From: Melampsora larici-populina 98AG31
Taxonomy: Eukaryota > Basidiomycota > Pucciniomycetes > Pucciniales > Melampsoraceae
NCBI RefSeq assembly: GCF_000204055.1
Contig: NW_006768790.1
Location: forward strand, 823,534 to 887,533
Direction: 5' to 3'
DNA length: 64,000 nt
Shown: positions 34,584-46,914 of the stretch, in pieces
How positions within the stretch are numbered: position 1 is the stretch's first letter
Layout of the letters: each line of letters starts with the position of its first letter
Program-made: the position numbers and the translations under genes
The notes under the pieces: model-generated
What the model was told of the DNA's origin: nothing
Seen by the model: the letters and a program-made list of their open reading frames with translations, nothing else
The model's database searches: none

Positions 34584-37500
34584 GGGCCCGTTCGGCTGTT
34601 TTTCCCAAAAATTGTTACACAAAAACAAATTTTTGTTTTGCCCTGTTTTCAAGGGGAAAAATTAAAAGCTCAAAACTTGGCTTTTTTGTTTACCGAACGG
34701 TCAACCAAAAAGGTCAACAAAAGATCATTTTGATCATTGTTGACCTTTTGATCACCGGTTGAGTGTTTGGTAACAATCATTCAAAAACCCTTTTTGACCA
34801 AAACTTTTCAAACAATTGCTCATAAAACCCATCCATCATGGTCATCAAAGACCACCATCATTCATCCTTGACTCAATACCCTCAATTGAATCATTCTTCA
34901 GTTCTCAATTCATAATCAACTTGATTGAATCTTTCAATGCACAATAACATTTAATAATTTTTTATTTAAATCAGACAGGGACAACATTGTTATATAAAGG
35001 TTCAATAATTTCTAATTTAAATCAGACAGTGACAACATTTTTATCTAAAGGTGTTAAAACAATTCCTTGATACCAGAAGGCCAGTACTAGTATTAGCTAA
35101 GGTCTAAAAGATGGTAAATTTTAGATGTCTAGTGCTGAAATGTACTTATTGATTTAGCTTAAAGTTGTAATTTGAGGCTTTGTTATAGAAAAGTAATTCA
35201 ATGCCTTTTCTAAGATAAATTCAAGCCTGATGAGGATAACACTCTTAGATATTAGTCAGTAAGTCAACTATACTGAAGAGAGTTATTCGAGTACTCACTA
35301 GATGATCTTTTGTGAAGATACTAGGGTCTTCTGAACGGATACGGAGTATTCCTATTCAGGGTAGTATGGTCCAACCTCTACATTCCAAACTCAAGTAGGT
35401 ATCTAACCTAAATGAGATTCGAGAACAATCTGAGAGCGGTTTTAGGACGAAGGGTTATTTAATAGAAGGACTTTTAAGTCTTATTTTGACAGCAACTTCG
35501 TATAGGATTTAAAGCAATAAGAAGTGAAACAACAAAGTGAACAGGATTTAATTGTCAGCTAGGGCATAAGCTACCCAAGTAACGTATCTCCTAGCTGACA
35601 GAAGTGGAATGTCATACCTTAAAGGAAAGGTTTATGACACCCTAGAAGAACACATGAGCAAATGGTGTGATACTTCTTTTCACTCTGAATTAGTTTATTT
35701 CTATTCTATTTCATTTTCTCACTTTCTCTTTCTAAAATTCTTTTTACATAAAGCCTTTCTATTATGTCGACAAACTATTAAATTGATCAATCCACCTGTA
35801 AACGTGAATTGAATTAATTGGTAAAAGTTATGAACTCCTGAAGTAAGTTCTTGTAACCAGTTGTATGATTCTCAAAAGGATTGGGAACCCTTTTGAGTCT
35901 CATTTCAGTTAAAAACCAAACCGGTATCAACGCCTGGGAAACGTTGTTCCGATGGTCTGGGAACAGAATAAATTGATGGACGGATTACATAAAACCAGTT
36001 ATGTGAAATCACTTGGGAAGTGATCACGGGTTCATGGATGATCTTATTTGAATTACATTCATTTGTCATTTTGGCGGAAATCCAAGCTCAGAGGGAATAG
36101 TTACATCATCAATTATCTTGTTGTGTGCGCTAATAAGTCTTTGTTTTGTGTATAAAACCTGCTTGTCTTTCTGCTTGATATGATTTCTCTTCATTCTATT
36201 TTACAATCAACAAAACCAATTAATTAGTTTATCAAAGCTCACACCGCGTCCATTTCACTCCAACTGCCTGTAAAGAATTCTATTCTTTGAACCCATTTGG
36301 TCAGTGTTAGCCACGCGCTTCAAATACTTCGCCATAAATCTATTCCTGGTTTCGTAGTTCTTTAGACATATTCATTAGTGACTCTTATATCTGATATCAT
36401 TTCACTGTTAAACAAGTACGCTTCTGATATCATTTCACTGTTAAACAAGTACGCTTCTGATATCATTTCACTGTTAAACAAGTACGCTTGTTGACATTAA
36501 TAGAGATGATACAAATTCAGGGATTAGTCTGATTTAGTAAATCTAAGTTTAAATGCTTTGGCTGGTTGGTGTTTCAAAAGTTATAGAGTTCTAAATTCTA
36601 AGTTGTAAGATTGTGTGAATGGTAATAAGATGCCAATTCATTCTTTTGGCTATGGATAGCTGGTATTTATATCAGTTATTTGTTGGTCTTCTTGTTCGTA
36701 TTTTGTTCTTAGTAAGGGTTTGATTTTAGCCTGGTCAAGTTCTTAATTTGGATAGACTAATTATGAAAATGGTCCCTTATACCTATGTAATGGTAGTCAG
36801 GGTTGTAATTCAAATCTTGACCAGTGATTTATTCGTAATGATGTTTTAATAAATCAGGGTTGGCTTGTTTTGTCAATTAAACTGTTAACCAGTCAAGATT
36901 ATCAAAGGATCTTACCTGGTTGAAAGGGTCTTTCTTAGGTATAGTTCACTCTTGAAACTTGAGCGTGAGTTGTAAGGTTATCTTGTAGCGTTTTTGATTT
37001 TACAAGAGATATGTTTTTATGGTTTTTAATAATATGATGTTTAGATTGAGATTTTTTATCCTAAGGAGTAAACTTGATTTACTCTCTAGGCTGACAACTA
37101 GAGTTGTGTCAGCATGTATGTATACAGATGTACTTGATGATATTTCAAAGTCAATCTTGAACGTAAATGATAGAGAGTGAAAAGATAGATAGATTGATAT
37201 GGTAAGAAACTACATCAGAGGTGTTAAAGACAATGATAGAGTTGTTGATAGACTTGTTAAAAAAAGAGTTGTTAAAAGACGACAATAGATGAGAAAGGCG
37301 ACAAAATAGTTGTTCAAGACAATGATTGAGTTGTTAAAAGATGACAAAAGAGAAGATTTGCTGAAAAGATAACAAAATGGTTGTTAAAGACAATGTTGAT
37401 TTGTTAAAGAGGACAAGAGAAAAGAACGATGGGTGGGCGAAAGAGGTGTGTGAAGGTGAAAGGGTGTTGAGTGGGCGAGGTTGATCGATCAAGTTGAGGG

Positions 37501-37715
37501 GCAAAAGTTGATTTTTGACTCAAAAACAGCCTTGAGGCTGTTTTTGAAATTGAACGAACTTTTGATCAAAAGCAGTTTTTGATTTTGATCAAACAAACTT
37601 ACTGAACGCCAGAGTTTTTGACCAAAATTAAAAACTGCTTTTGGTCAAAAGCGGTTTTTGGTTTTGGTGTAGCTTTTGACCAAAAGCTACTTTTGGGTTC
37701 CAGCCGAACAGGCCC
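34584..37715. mobile_element. PIF/Harbinger-like non-autonomous element
   Basis: Terminal inverted repeats are GGGCCCGTTCGGCTG at the left and, read inward, GGGCCTGTTCGGCTG at the right. Such ends with a 3-bp TWA duplication are typical of PIF/Harbinger and Tourist elements. The flanks are TGA and TAA; the aligned uninterrupted site in copy B reads CTGCTAAAC, supporting an original TAA. Subterminal sequence repeats TTGACC, TTTTTGGTCAAAAGC and similar words. There is no transposase; the 3.1-kb interior includes probable LTR sequence. Confidence 0.7.
36391..36489 (+). repeat. 33-bp tandem repeat, three copies
   Basis: Three identical head-to-tail copies of a 33-bp unit starting CTGATATCATTTCACTG at 36391, 36424 and 36457. 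It lies in non-coding LTR-like sequence (a TATAAAA-like box at about 36150) within the Harbinger-like element. Confidence 0.9.
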
Positions 37716-38234
37716 TAAACTTTTTTGGTAAACTGGTAAACTACTATTCAATCTCTACTCTGTGGGTAAGGGGCTAGGCGTACAATCTCTTTATTTATTG
37801 ATATGTCTAGTATACAAGTTGGTTACTATACATATCATCAACTCTGCCACGATACGATACTGAGTATAGTATTGAGGATACTCAGTAAATTATCAAAAGC
37901 CGGATACTGTCTCAGACAGATACCAGTACAGTATACCCCATTTGGATACAATACTGGATACCGTATCCAATTCCAGGATACTGTTCCTGGCTGGTTAGGG
38001 TACAGTACCCTCAATACCGGGTACGATACCAATACATATCGCAGTATCGGTGTTTTCAACAATACCGGAATGATACTGGTAAAGTATCTGGTATCTGAGT
38101 CAAACGCACACATGTATTCAATTGCTATAATGAGAGAAAGTGTAATAAAAAGCAACAGGAAAGGAAAAATGAAAAGGAAATTCAACTGTGGCTCTCAGAG
38201 CCAAACAAGGAACAACAAGTAGTATTTTATTTAA

Positions 38235-38306
38235 GAAGAAAGAACGAGAAAAAAAAGAAACATTTGAGTTAAGAAGAAAGAACGAGAAAAAAAAGAAACA
38301 TTTGAA
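38235..38306 (+). repeat. Tandem duplication, unit about 38-39 bp, two copies
   Basis: AAGAAGAAAGAACGAG followed by an A run and GAAACATTTGA occurs twice in a row just beyond the transposase stop. Confidence 0.75.
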
Positions 38307-38316
38307 GGAAGATAAA

Positions 38317-41300
38317 TTAATGAACTACCCTCCTCTTGCGGTGTGACTTATCCAACTCAATAGATTGTGCCATACATAGTTGACATTCTTCAAATTCCAC
38401 TCCCTTTATCTCAATACCATCCTTGGACCACAGTCAAGCCCCAACTGATCGTTCAACTGTTGGAGGTTTTAACGCACCTCGATCACGACCGCAGACATCT
38501 GCCGCTGCGGAGAAAGTTCTCTCCACAGCACATGACGATCCACAAACTGCCAAGTAATCTCTGGCAAGAGAAGATAAGACAGGGTATCTTGAAGCGTTGA
38601 CCTGGGTAATAATAAAACTAAATGCAATCAGTACGATAATAAAGACAAAGTGAAAAGTAGATGAGAAGAAAACTGACCTTCCACCATTCTAAAGCAAGAT
38701 GTGGATCCTTCTCAACAGCTTTAGAGGGCTCATTGACACGCTCACGATAATTGCTAAGCTCATTTTCGGTCCGTGTCTGAACTTTCTTCCTATGTGCTCT
38801 GAATCCATCTTCGTCCTCCTCCTCATTATTAGACTCACCACAGTTATCTTCGTGGCCAGAGTTGAGTTTTGCTTTTCTGATATCAAATGCCGATTCTAAT
38901 AACGCCTCAGCTGTGTTGAATTCGGCTGAGTTGTCGCCAAATGCGAACTGAAAGTAGTTGGTTCGCCAGGATGGATGGAGTACAGTAGCAAGGATGAGGA
39001 CGTCAGATTGGAGTGCTTCTGCCAGATACGCTTTGACCCTGACGTGCATGGCATGATACATTGGGAACAGAGGGTCCGCTCGAGATTCACATGCGTCAAT
39101 TTTATCTTGAAGAGATTTCTTCAGCTTGAAATATTCACGGATCACAATTGATCCAGTCGGAGCATCCCCTTCAAATACCTTGGTTAAAGTTTTGAAATCC
39201 TTTATTGAAACATTGATTTAGTTTCAGTAAAACTAAAGATTGGATGCAGAGAAAAACTTACACGAAGGATTTTGATCAGTTTGCCCACCTGCTTCCATTG
39301 ATCTGGAGAGATGAAAGCCTTGTTGAATATCCCGCGCGGTTGAGCCGTATGAGGATTGCTGGGTCGCAGCTCAGGATTTCGATTTTTACCATTTTTGTGT
39401 TTGGTAACCTCCTTCTGATCATCTTTGAGCATTTGATCAATAACCTGTGATATATGAACTCAGTATCCAATGTCAATAGGTGCAGAAAATAAGATACTCA
39501 CCTCTTGAGCGTTGAATAACCTATCCCAGCACTGAAGCTTTATGTTCCATCAAATTCCGTACCCCGGAATAGGTCAAGGGAACTTAACACCCATACTTGC
39601 ACAAGTGGCGTCAAAGACAGCCAACATCCTAGATGATCCACCAATTTTACGAGCAATTTCATCAAGCTTAAGGCAGATGATAAGCAGATATCAGCAAAGA
39701 AAAAACCATCACATTATAAAAGAAAATATAAGATAGTAATCGAAAGTAACATGCTTACCATAAGGGTCAATAGATAAATTGCATTCGACTCATTGCGGTT
39801 TGTGGCAGGTAAATAAGCGGGAGGTTCAAATGGTCCGTCCAATACTTCATACCATTTATTGCCTACGTCCTTTCCAGGAATGTTGTTGAGTTCAAGCTCG
39901 TCATCTGAATCAGCTAATTCTTCTTTGTCATTGATGTTTGACGGCTTTTCGGGTCCTGTTTCTTTGTCCTCTTCTAAGATAGAAGGCATCGCATGTTTAT
40001 CAAGAGGAAACTTGCCAAGAATGGTAGACTTGACGAGTGGAGGAGGTGGAGCTTTGATTCCTAATGCCTCAAGTCCTGCGTTCACTATCAAGGTGATTTT
40101 ATGCCCAGCACATTGTACTTGATTGGCCTTCTCATCAAAATCAAAAGTCTTGAGTTGGTCGGTTGCTATCTTCGAAAGTTGGGCTTGCATAGCACGCGCA
40201 CAGGTATCATTGTTACTTCCCGAGTCGTGAGTCTGTGAAAGCATGTGTGATTCAAAATCATGTCAGTATAAGTTATTTTGAGTTTGAAAAAGAAAATAAA
40301 TCAACAATTGATAACATAGATTAAAAAAACTTATCTTGGGGTAGAGTTTGTGTTTAACAAGCACATTAATCATTGGCTCTGCTAGCCACTCGCCTTTATG
40401 GTGCCATGCGATCATCTTCATGGAAAGGTGGCGAGTGAAATACTTCCACTCATTGTTGATATAAGTCACTGAAGCTGATATGAAACCGTATTTATTGCGA
40501 GGTGAAGTCCACGCATCAAGGATCAGACCAAATTTGGATGGGTTGGCCTAGATAGAAATAGAAACGGGAAACATGAAACAAACACATGATTAAGAGAAGA
40601 AAGAATAATATAAAGAAACACATGTGAAAAATTAAGAAAACGAAATAAACTCACTTGTAATTCAGATATAACAGAAGATCGGAGGCCAAGATAAACTTTG
40701 TGAGCAAAATTGGCTAACCACGTGCGTCCAAATAGCTGAGCGGCGGGATTTGCGTATCGAAAGCAGGCACGAAGTGCCTCATCTTCAATCCTTAACCACG
40801 GTTGTGAACTTCGCACAGCCCACAGACCAACCATTTGATTCAAAGTTGAGTTGGAAAATCGAGAGGCACCTTTTATAACAAATTGATCGATTGCTGTCTG
40901 ATGAGTTGAGATGTTTTGTTGTATCTGACGTTGTGCTTCACGTTCCTCAGCGACTGTTGGAGGAAGATTACATCCAGCTGCAATTGCCAAGTGCCTTTTT
41001 TTACAGCCGGGTTGTCCTGATTTTCCAGCTTGACTGGAACCATCCCTATGGGCCAGCATGTTCGTAGGTGAACTCCCACCGCCACAAACCTCTTCGCCAC
41101 ACCACTTGCAGTTGAACGAATTCCAAGGTCCATCGTTTGCCTAGTTTCAAGAGACAAGTTGTTTGAACAATTAGATACAGATAAGGAAAGAAAAGGAAAT
41201 ATAACTTACATCATTTCCCCCTTGAAAAGCGTCCCCAAAGTAATCTTTAATCTTATCATAAACATTTTTTTGCTTCTCGTTATTTTGTTTCAATTTCTTG

Positions 41301-41878
41301 GTTGGTCGGACTTTGGCATGCTCATCCTCCGAGTCTTGTACCAAGTCTACCTTGATCCTTTTTTGGTTTGAGGTGCTTGGCAAGGACATTACCTATCATA
41401 ATTGGAATGAAAAGGGTGTTGGTCATCTAAGAGCGTACCAGTGAAAAAAAAAGAGGAGACTACGTACCCTTTTCTGACTTTGAGCATCCTTGAGCGTGAC
41501 CATGGTCTTCTTGGCACGCTTTGCGGGTTTAGCACGTGGTCTCTTTGGCGTCTTGACCTGACTACGAGATTGGTTTTGAGAGGCATCTGATTCCAATGCC
41601 TCTCCTTTGTCTTCTTCAGTTCGAGAACGTTTTCCTTTCTTTGGTTGCTTCTTGACAATCTCAAGTGAGGTATTGGAGTCAGAAACCATAGACCTTCGAG
41701 AGTCACTGGGTGGTATAGTCATCACCGACTGGCGGCGAAGTGGCGTGACTCGGGTGCTTTGTCGGGGGGCTGGATCCCCTGCTGGTTGTGTATCCTTAGG
41801 ACTCGGACTTGTTGGAGAAGTAGCTTTGACAGAAGAAGAGACTGGAGGAGTTCTTTGAGAAGAAAAAGATGGGGCCAT
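38317..41878 (-). CDS. hAT transposase with BED finger; in-frame TGA near C-terminus
   Basis: Exons on the minus strand read, in order: MAPSFSSQRTPP with a basic K/R-rich region (to ~41469); SLPSTSNQKRIKV (to ~41210); a BED-type zinc finger (FNCKWCGEEVCGG, then MLAHRDG) to ~40655; SKFGLILDAWTSP with the first catalytic D (~40548-40333); SNNDTCARAMQAQLSKIA with FDEKANQVQCAGHKI (~40230-39760); pieces near 39690-39220; FKLKKSLQDKIDAC with DVLILATVLHPSWR; and RYPVLSSLARDYLA, CAVERTFSAAADVC at the end. A TGA at 38434-38436 lies 44 codons before the natural stop, so the last part may be lost. Introns are short GT-AG. Function: cut-and-paste transposition. Confidence 0.8.
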
Positions 41879-42447
41879 GATGTTGTTGTAAGACGGACTC
41901 TGAGTAGACGATAGGAGCAAGGAGGAAATCAAAGAAAGCAAGAGAAAGAAATGATTAATAATGTGATCAAGACATTCATTAATCTGATCAAATCAATCAT
42001 TTGAATAAGAAAAAAATACTTACAAGGGCCTTGAAAGTGTCAATTTGAGGGTACATCTCGTCTTCCATTGCTACGTAAGGCGCTAGAAAAAGTCAAGTCC
42101 ATGTCGTCAGACGTTCCATCATGGTGATGGAATCAATCAAATTAGGGGAAAGCGCCAAGAGAGAGTGGTAGAGAGAGGGTGTTGAGTAGTTGACCTCCGA
42201 TGTTGGCTTTGGTGTCGATACTGGAAAATACTGACAGATACTGGGATACTAACCGGGACCCTGCCCGGTATAGTATCGCCCTCGGCGGTACTTTACCGGA
42301 TACGGTATCGGATCCCAAGATACTATGTCAGGACCAGGCCAGTACAGTATTGCCAATACCGATACCAAGTATTGGGGGTAGGATACCACGAAAAAGATAC
42401 GATACCAATACTTTACTAAAAATAGTAAAGTAACGGTGGCAGCGTTG

Positions 42448-43474
42448 ATATCATGTTCTCAGCCTTATGCTATCCTACCTAGGATTACCTAAGTTGAGAA
42501 TAGTGTGGGGGGGTCGTCTTGAGCGCGGAAGGATACCAGGTCTACCTTGGGGTCTACGTTAGAGGCCCTACGTGGTCTGACCTGTGGCCCGTTCCGTGTT
42601 CTAAACTACGTAAAGTGCCTGAAAACATGGTACCGGAGAGATTTGTCCTAGCCTAGGGATGGAGGGTGGGTGCTAAAAATAAAAGGGAATTGATTATTTT
42701 AGCACTTGAAGAGCTTGTATGCTCTGCTATCACAACTGAGGTGCAGGGAAAAGATAGTTGTAGAGAGGAGGAAAATTTCCCTCTCTTTCTGTATCTTTGG
42801 TCCACGCAGATTTGCCGTGTATGTAATTCTTACATGTGCACCTAGTTGGACTCTTACCCGTGTAGCTACGATAGAAGTACCTTACCATGTTGTGCCTTTG
42901 GTGGTAAGTTGCAATAATAATTTTTTTGATTGATCCCTTAAATTGATCACCACAACGCTGTGTTGTAGAAAACAACAATTGGTCAAAACCAAGTGAGGTA
43001 GTTACTTGATCCACTTAAAGAACTGAAGTTGGAAAGTGTGTGTGTGGGTATATGGATTGGGATAAGTTCAATAGGTTGGAATTGAGTATGGTGGAAACTG
43101 GAGAAGAAGTAACTTGTATCAAAATCAATTGGTTAAGGGATTATGAGAAGAACTTGTCCGGATTGGGGGATCTGGGTTAACTGACTTGTTTATTTGTAAT
43201 GTTTCAGTTATTATAGTTTGTGATTTGTGGGCTGTGTGTTTTTCTCTACACACCTGGCTCTGTCTCCCTTCAGAATCTTTTCCCCTCATAAAGGAAAAGC
43301 ATTCTAAAGGTGAGTTATTACCAGTGCTGGGTGTTTCTTTTTCTTGGCTTTACTAAGATTACAGCTAATGCTTGACTGTCACACAACACCCTTCTCATCC
43401 GCTTATTACTTCCTCTTGTACTTTCTCTTGTATTTCTCTTGTAGTTTTATTCCTTTCATTCCTTGCTGTTGTCC
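42448..43474. other. Spacer with LTR debris
   Basis: No gene. Bases 42920-42957 (TTGATTGATCCC, AAATTGATCACCACAAC) match the 3' end of the AT-rich LTR family, so a fragment of a further copy is present. Confidence 0.4.
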
Positions 43475-43744
43475 AGGTTTGTTGAATTTAGAACTAGCTC
43501 ATCTTTCTTGCCTCAGTGTTGTCTTGTCAGCATCTGCTGAAAGATTTTGTCTAAACCTTTATCAAGGTTTGTCGAGTTTAGAACTTGCTCATCTTTCTTG
43601 CCTCAGTGTTGTCTTGTCAGCATCTGCTGAAAGATTTTGTCTAAACCTTTATCAAGGTTTGTCGATTTTAGAACTTGCTCATCTTTCTTGCCATAGTGTT
43701 GTCTTGTCAAAATCTGCTGAAATATTTTGTCTAAACCTTCATCA
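43475..43744 (+). repeat. 90-bp tandem repeat, three copies, in an open frame
   Basis: Units begin AGGTTTGTTGAATTTAGAAC at 43475, 43565 and 43655. The first two are nearly identical and the third more diverged. The unit is divisible by three, so the surrounding plus frame (43344-43751) stays open and would encode three 30-residue repeats containing LELAHLSCLSVVLSASAE. I see no intron or known domain and do not call a gene. Confidence 0.85.
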
Positions 43745-44177
43745 AGCTTAATTTGTAGGTAGTTGTAGTGTCAAGCTCTTCACCTTGATTTCTCACAAGC
43801 TGAACCTACCCACCATGTTTTCATCTTTGAATGACAGGCACCTAGGGCTTGTCAGACAAGAGCTTAAATCAAGGCCAACTTTCTTGTGTCTGGCCTACCT
43901 GTGGAGTCAAAACCTATCCCAGCTGCTATCAAACAATCTTGACTGGCTGCCGAAGCATGTGCCAACGGTTCTTTGGTGGCACAATCAGGCGAAATGAAAG
44001 ACAGCACAACTTTGAACCAGATTGACTATCAAACTATCATATACCTGTCCAAACCAAATATCTGAAATGCTCTGTTTGGTGGAGGTAGTCAAACTAGGGT
44101 CACTGGCATGCCTATAATCTTAAATTTCTATAAAATCCCCTTGCCATTGAGATCAACAACAACTACAACATACAAAG
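43745..44177. other. Spacer
   Basis: No supported feature; a short plus frame (43785-43997) has no recognisable content. Confidence 0.3.
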
Positions 44178-45653
44178 TAGAACTTATAAACCAACAAGGG
44201 TTATACAGAGCTGGAAGAGGATGATCTACCAATAAAAATGACTAGTAGAAGTTGTCTAAGGACTGCTCTTCTAAAACAAGTCAATCAGAAAGAGAAATCT
44301 GTTGACTTGAGTACTGATAAGGTCCAAGAGAAATATATCCGATTTGGTGAAAGAAAATCACCTGATTTAATTAATCTCAAAACAATTTTAGTGTTATTCC
44401 AGAATGACAGTGTCATATAAATCACATAAAACAAATTTCTCCTCTGATGAAGGGCTGGTTTGAGTGACCTAGTACTGCTATAATAAGTTTATAATGATAC
44501 AACTGATTAAAGGTCTGTAAGAGATGAGGAAGAAAGGAAACAGAAGTTTGCACAAAGCACACAAGTTTATATACAAATCAATGAAGTGGTCAACAGCTCT
44601 TAAAAACCCTCTTTACCATCTCACAAACCAAAAGATGACTAAAATGTTGGTAAACAGCTATGATCTGATGATTCAATCACTTTGTACAATCCTAAATTTC
44701 GCCATCATTGGCTTACTAATCCATGATTATTATTGCTGTAATGTAATGTGATCTTCCATTCATCATCTGATAAGAGTTATTACTAACTTGACCAGTAAAA
44801 AATGACTAATCCCTATTCATATGATCAATTGCTGTGGATATGCTGGGTATATGCTGTGTTTTGAATGTTCTAGAATGAATATTGATTTGATCTTATGCTG
44901 ATTCAGTATGTCAATGATGTATTTGATTGTTATTACTGATTTGTGATCTTGTTGATGTGCAATCAAATCCTTTGATTCCTTATAACCTTTGTCATACACC
45001 TCTGTTACTAATGATTTGAAGGTTGTGGATTATGAATTTGATGATTCTTTGTTGAATGAACTATTTCTCATCATGTCCTGACGTCATTTGACATATGTAA
45101 TCAGCTGGAAACCTTCATTTCCAACTATTTTCACCCATTTTCACCACTTTACACACCTTTTACCAAGCTTTTCTTTTACTCTGTAACATTACACAGCAAT
45201 CCCCCACCATGAAAATCCTTAAAATCCCTCTTGGCAACCTTATTCATTACTCATACCACCATTACATATGTAAACTACCTGTAAAACCCCATGTTTACCA
45301 TCTTTGACTTTTTCCCATGTCCTCGATAACTTCTATTTTCTCTTATCAACCATCAAGATTAAAGTTTTTACTGTACAATGTAACACTTTTCTTGCATATT
45401 CTAACCTTACTATGCCCTTAAACCTAGTATTAATACCCTAAAGACCATTTCCCAGCCTGTATACCTATATTGACTCTCTCTCATGTTTTTTCTTCTTTTT
45501 TCTATCTTTTTGTAATTCATTTCTTAATAGTTTATACTGATCTTAATAAGTTTGTTAATATAATATGATAATTTCAAGATAAACCTATATGTACTCAAAT
45601 TGATGTTATTGAAATTTGAGTTTTTTGATTGGTCTCATAGATCAATTACCACA
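44178..45653 (+). repeat. AT-rich LTR family, copy C
   Basis: Aligns over its length with copies A and B: starts TAGAACTTATAAACC, contains ATGACTAGTAGAAG, TTGAGTACTGATAAGG, CTTGGCAACCTTATTC and TTAATACCCTAAAGACCATT, and ends GATTGGTCTCATAGATCAATTACCACA. It stops where the inverted-repeat element at 45654 begins. No coding capacity. Confidence 0.7.
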
Positions 45654-46612
45654 CCGGCACCTTTTTTGTGGCCACGGCCTACACCTGGTGTGGCCTGCCA
45701 TGGTAAGGCCCTTTCTAGCCAGACCCCTCTTTGAGAGCGGACGTGGCCGGTTTGTAAAGAGGGATTAGTTAAGCTTAATATGTACATTTTGCATGTGGTA
45801 GATGCAAAGTTTCTACAGCACAAAGGCATCTTTTTGCAGGAGGATGTCCCAACCATCTTGCATTGAGACATTGGGCTGGAATCCCAAAGGGCCTCACTTT
45901 GGCGCCAAAATAAAGCCCTGATCTGGGGCACATATTTGAGAAACCACAACATGCTATCAAGTGTTTGCTCATTTCTCAATCTGCATTGATCCAGATCCCT
46001 GTCAATGCAGCAGATGCAACTCATCCACTAGCACCATTCACCCAACTTCCAACTTGATTTACTTGATGCACTGAAACCTGTTAGTGTAAACCATTCATTG
46101 TTTTATGAAGTTGTAAAGAAGATGAATGTACAATGAATAGGTTGAGTCATTATTTCTTGTTTATCTTTCCATTGATTTCTCCTTTTCTCATCTTACAGTT
46201 TATGCTAACTGAATTTCTGGTCCTTTCTTTGTGATCATTAATCTTGGATAATAGATTTTGTTTGAGTGTAGTGAATTGTAAGATTTTTCATTGTTGATAT
46301 CTTTTGTCTGGCTTGCTTTACTGTTATCTCTTGAGTCTTTGTAAATGACCTATTGAGAAAGGAATCAAAAGAAAGGAACTCTATATCATGAATGGTGTCA
46401 TGAAATGAGGATTTCCAATGATAGCCAAACTCAATTTTGGTCACTGCCTCACACTTAAGCCTATCTTTGAGGGGGCTTTGCTGAACTTAATGCCCTGCAA
46501 AGGCCACAGAGGGCCCAGGGGCATGGCAAGAGTCATGGCAAGAGACATGGCCCTGCACCCCACTATGGTGCCACAAGGCTTTGTGGCTTCAGGTGTGAGT
46601 GTGGCTTCCAGG
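45654..46612. mobile_element. Non-autonomous inverted-repeat element (copy 2)
   Basis: The left end CCGGCACCTTTTTTGTGGCC and the right end GGTGCCACAAGGCTTTGTGG are imperfectly inverted and match the 5957-6779 element. Bases 45720-45960 are the inverse of the repeat at 22341-22830. The element abuts LTR copy C on one side and the solo secreted-protein exon on the other. Confidence 0.55.
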
Positions 46613-46649
46613 TATATTGGGTAAATCCAAATATAATGGGTATATGTTT

Positions 46650-46765
46650 CAGTATGGGAACATATTCATGATGATGGATTCTTGTATTCAGGGTTTGGCA
46701 AGGTAGAAATTGCCAAGCCACACACCACAGTCAATATAAAATATGGTGGAAAACAACAGGCCTGA
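46650..46765 (+). pseudogene. Lone terminal exon of the secreted-protein family
   Basis: The plus-strand frame reads WEHIHDDGFLYSGFGKVEIA, then NIKYGGKQQA and TGA. This is the same as the last exon of the gene at 47132-47923 apart from scattered changes and a short internal deletion. No upstream exon is present; before it is repeat sequence. It lies tail-to-tail with the intact gene 370 bp away, suggesting an inverted partial duplication. Confidence 0.8.
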
Positions 46766-46766
46766 G

Positions 46767-46914
46767 AAGGCTGCCACTATGTATGCTATACCAGGATATT
46801 ATACCATAGGTATAGTGTATTTCAACTACACTATACTGACACATATACCCAGTACATTTTTGAAATATACTAGACCTATGTTATAATATCCTGGTATAGC
46901 ATAGTGGCAGCCTT
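46767..46914. mobile_element. 148-bp foldback MITE
   Basis: AAGGCTGCCACTATG at the left is matched inverted by CATAGTGGCAGCCTT at the right, and both arms continue with TATACCAGGATATTATA. It begins two bases after the stop codon of the solo exon. No target-site duplication resolved. Confidence 0.8.

Larger units (their letters stand above)
37839..42447 (-). mobile_element. hAT transposon, near-complete, with GATAC-rich ends
   Basis: Terminal inverted repeats are CAACTCTGCCAC at the left and, read inward, CAACGCTGCCAC at the right. Flanking sequence shares ATATCAT on both sides (37832-37838, 42448-42454), seven of the eight bases expected for hAT. Both ~250-bp subterminal regions are packed with GATAC, GGTATC and CAGTAT words in both orientations, likely transposase-binding sites. 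One transposase gene runs on the minus strand. Confidence 0.82.

Noticed and set aside
36391..36489. Possible CRISPR array (33-bp repeats)
   Set aside because: The copies are directly head-to-tail with no spacers, in a eukaryotic LTR-like region.
37803..38222. Plus ORF of 139 codons rich in tyrosine and glycine
   Set aside because: It translates the GATAC-rich end of the hAT element and is not a gene.
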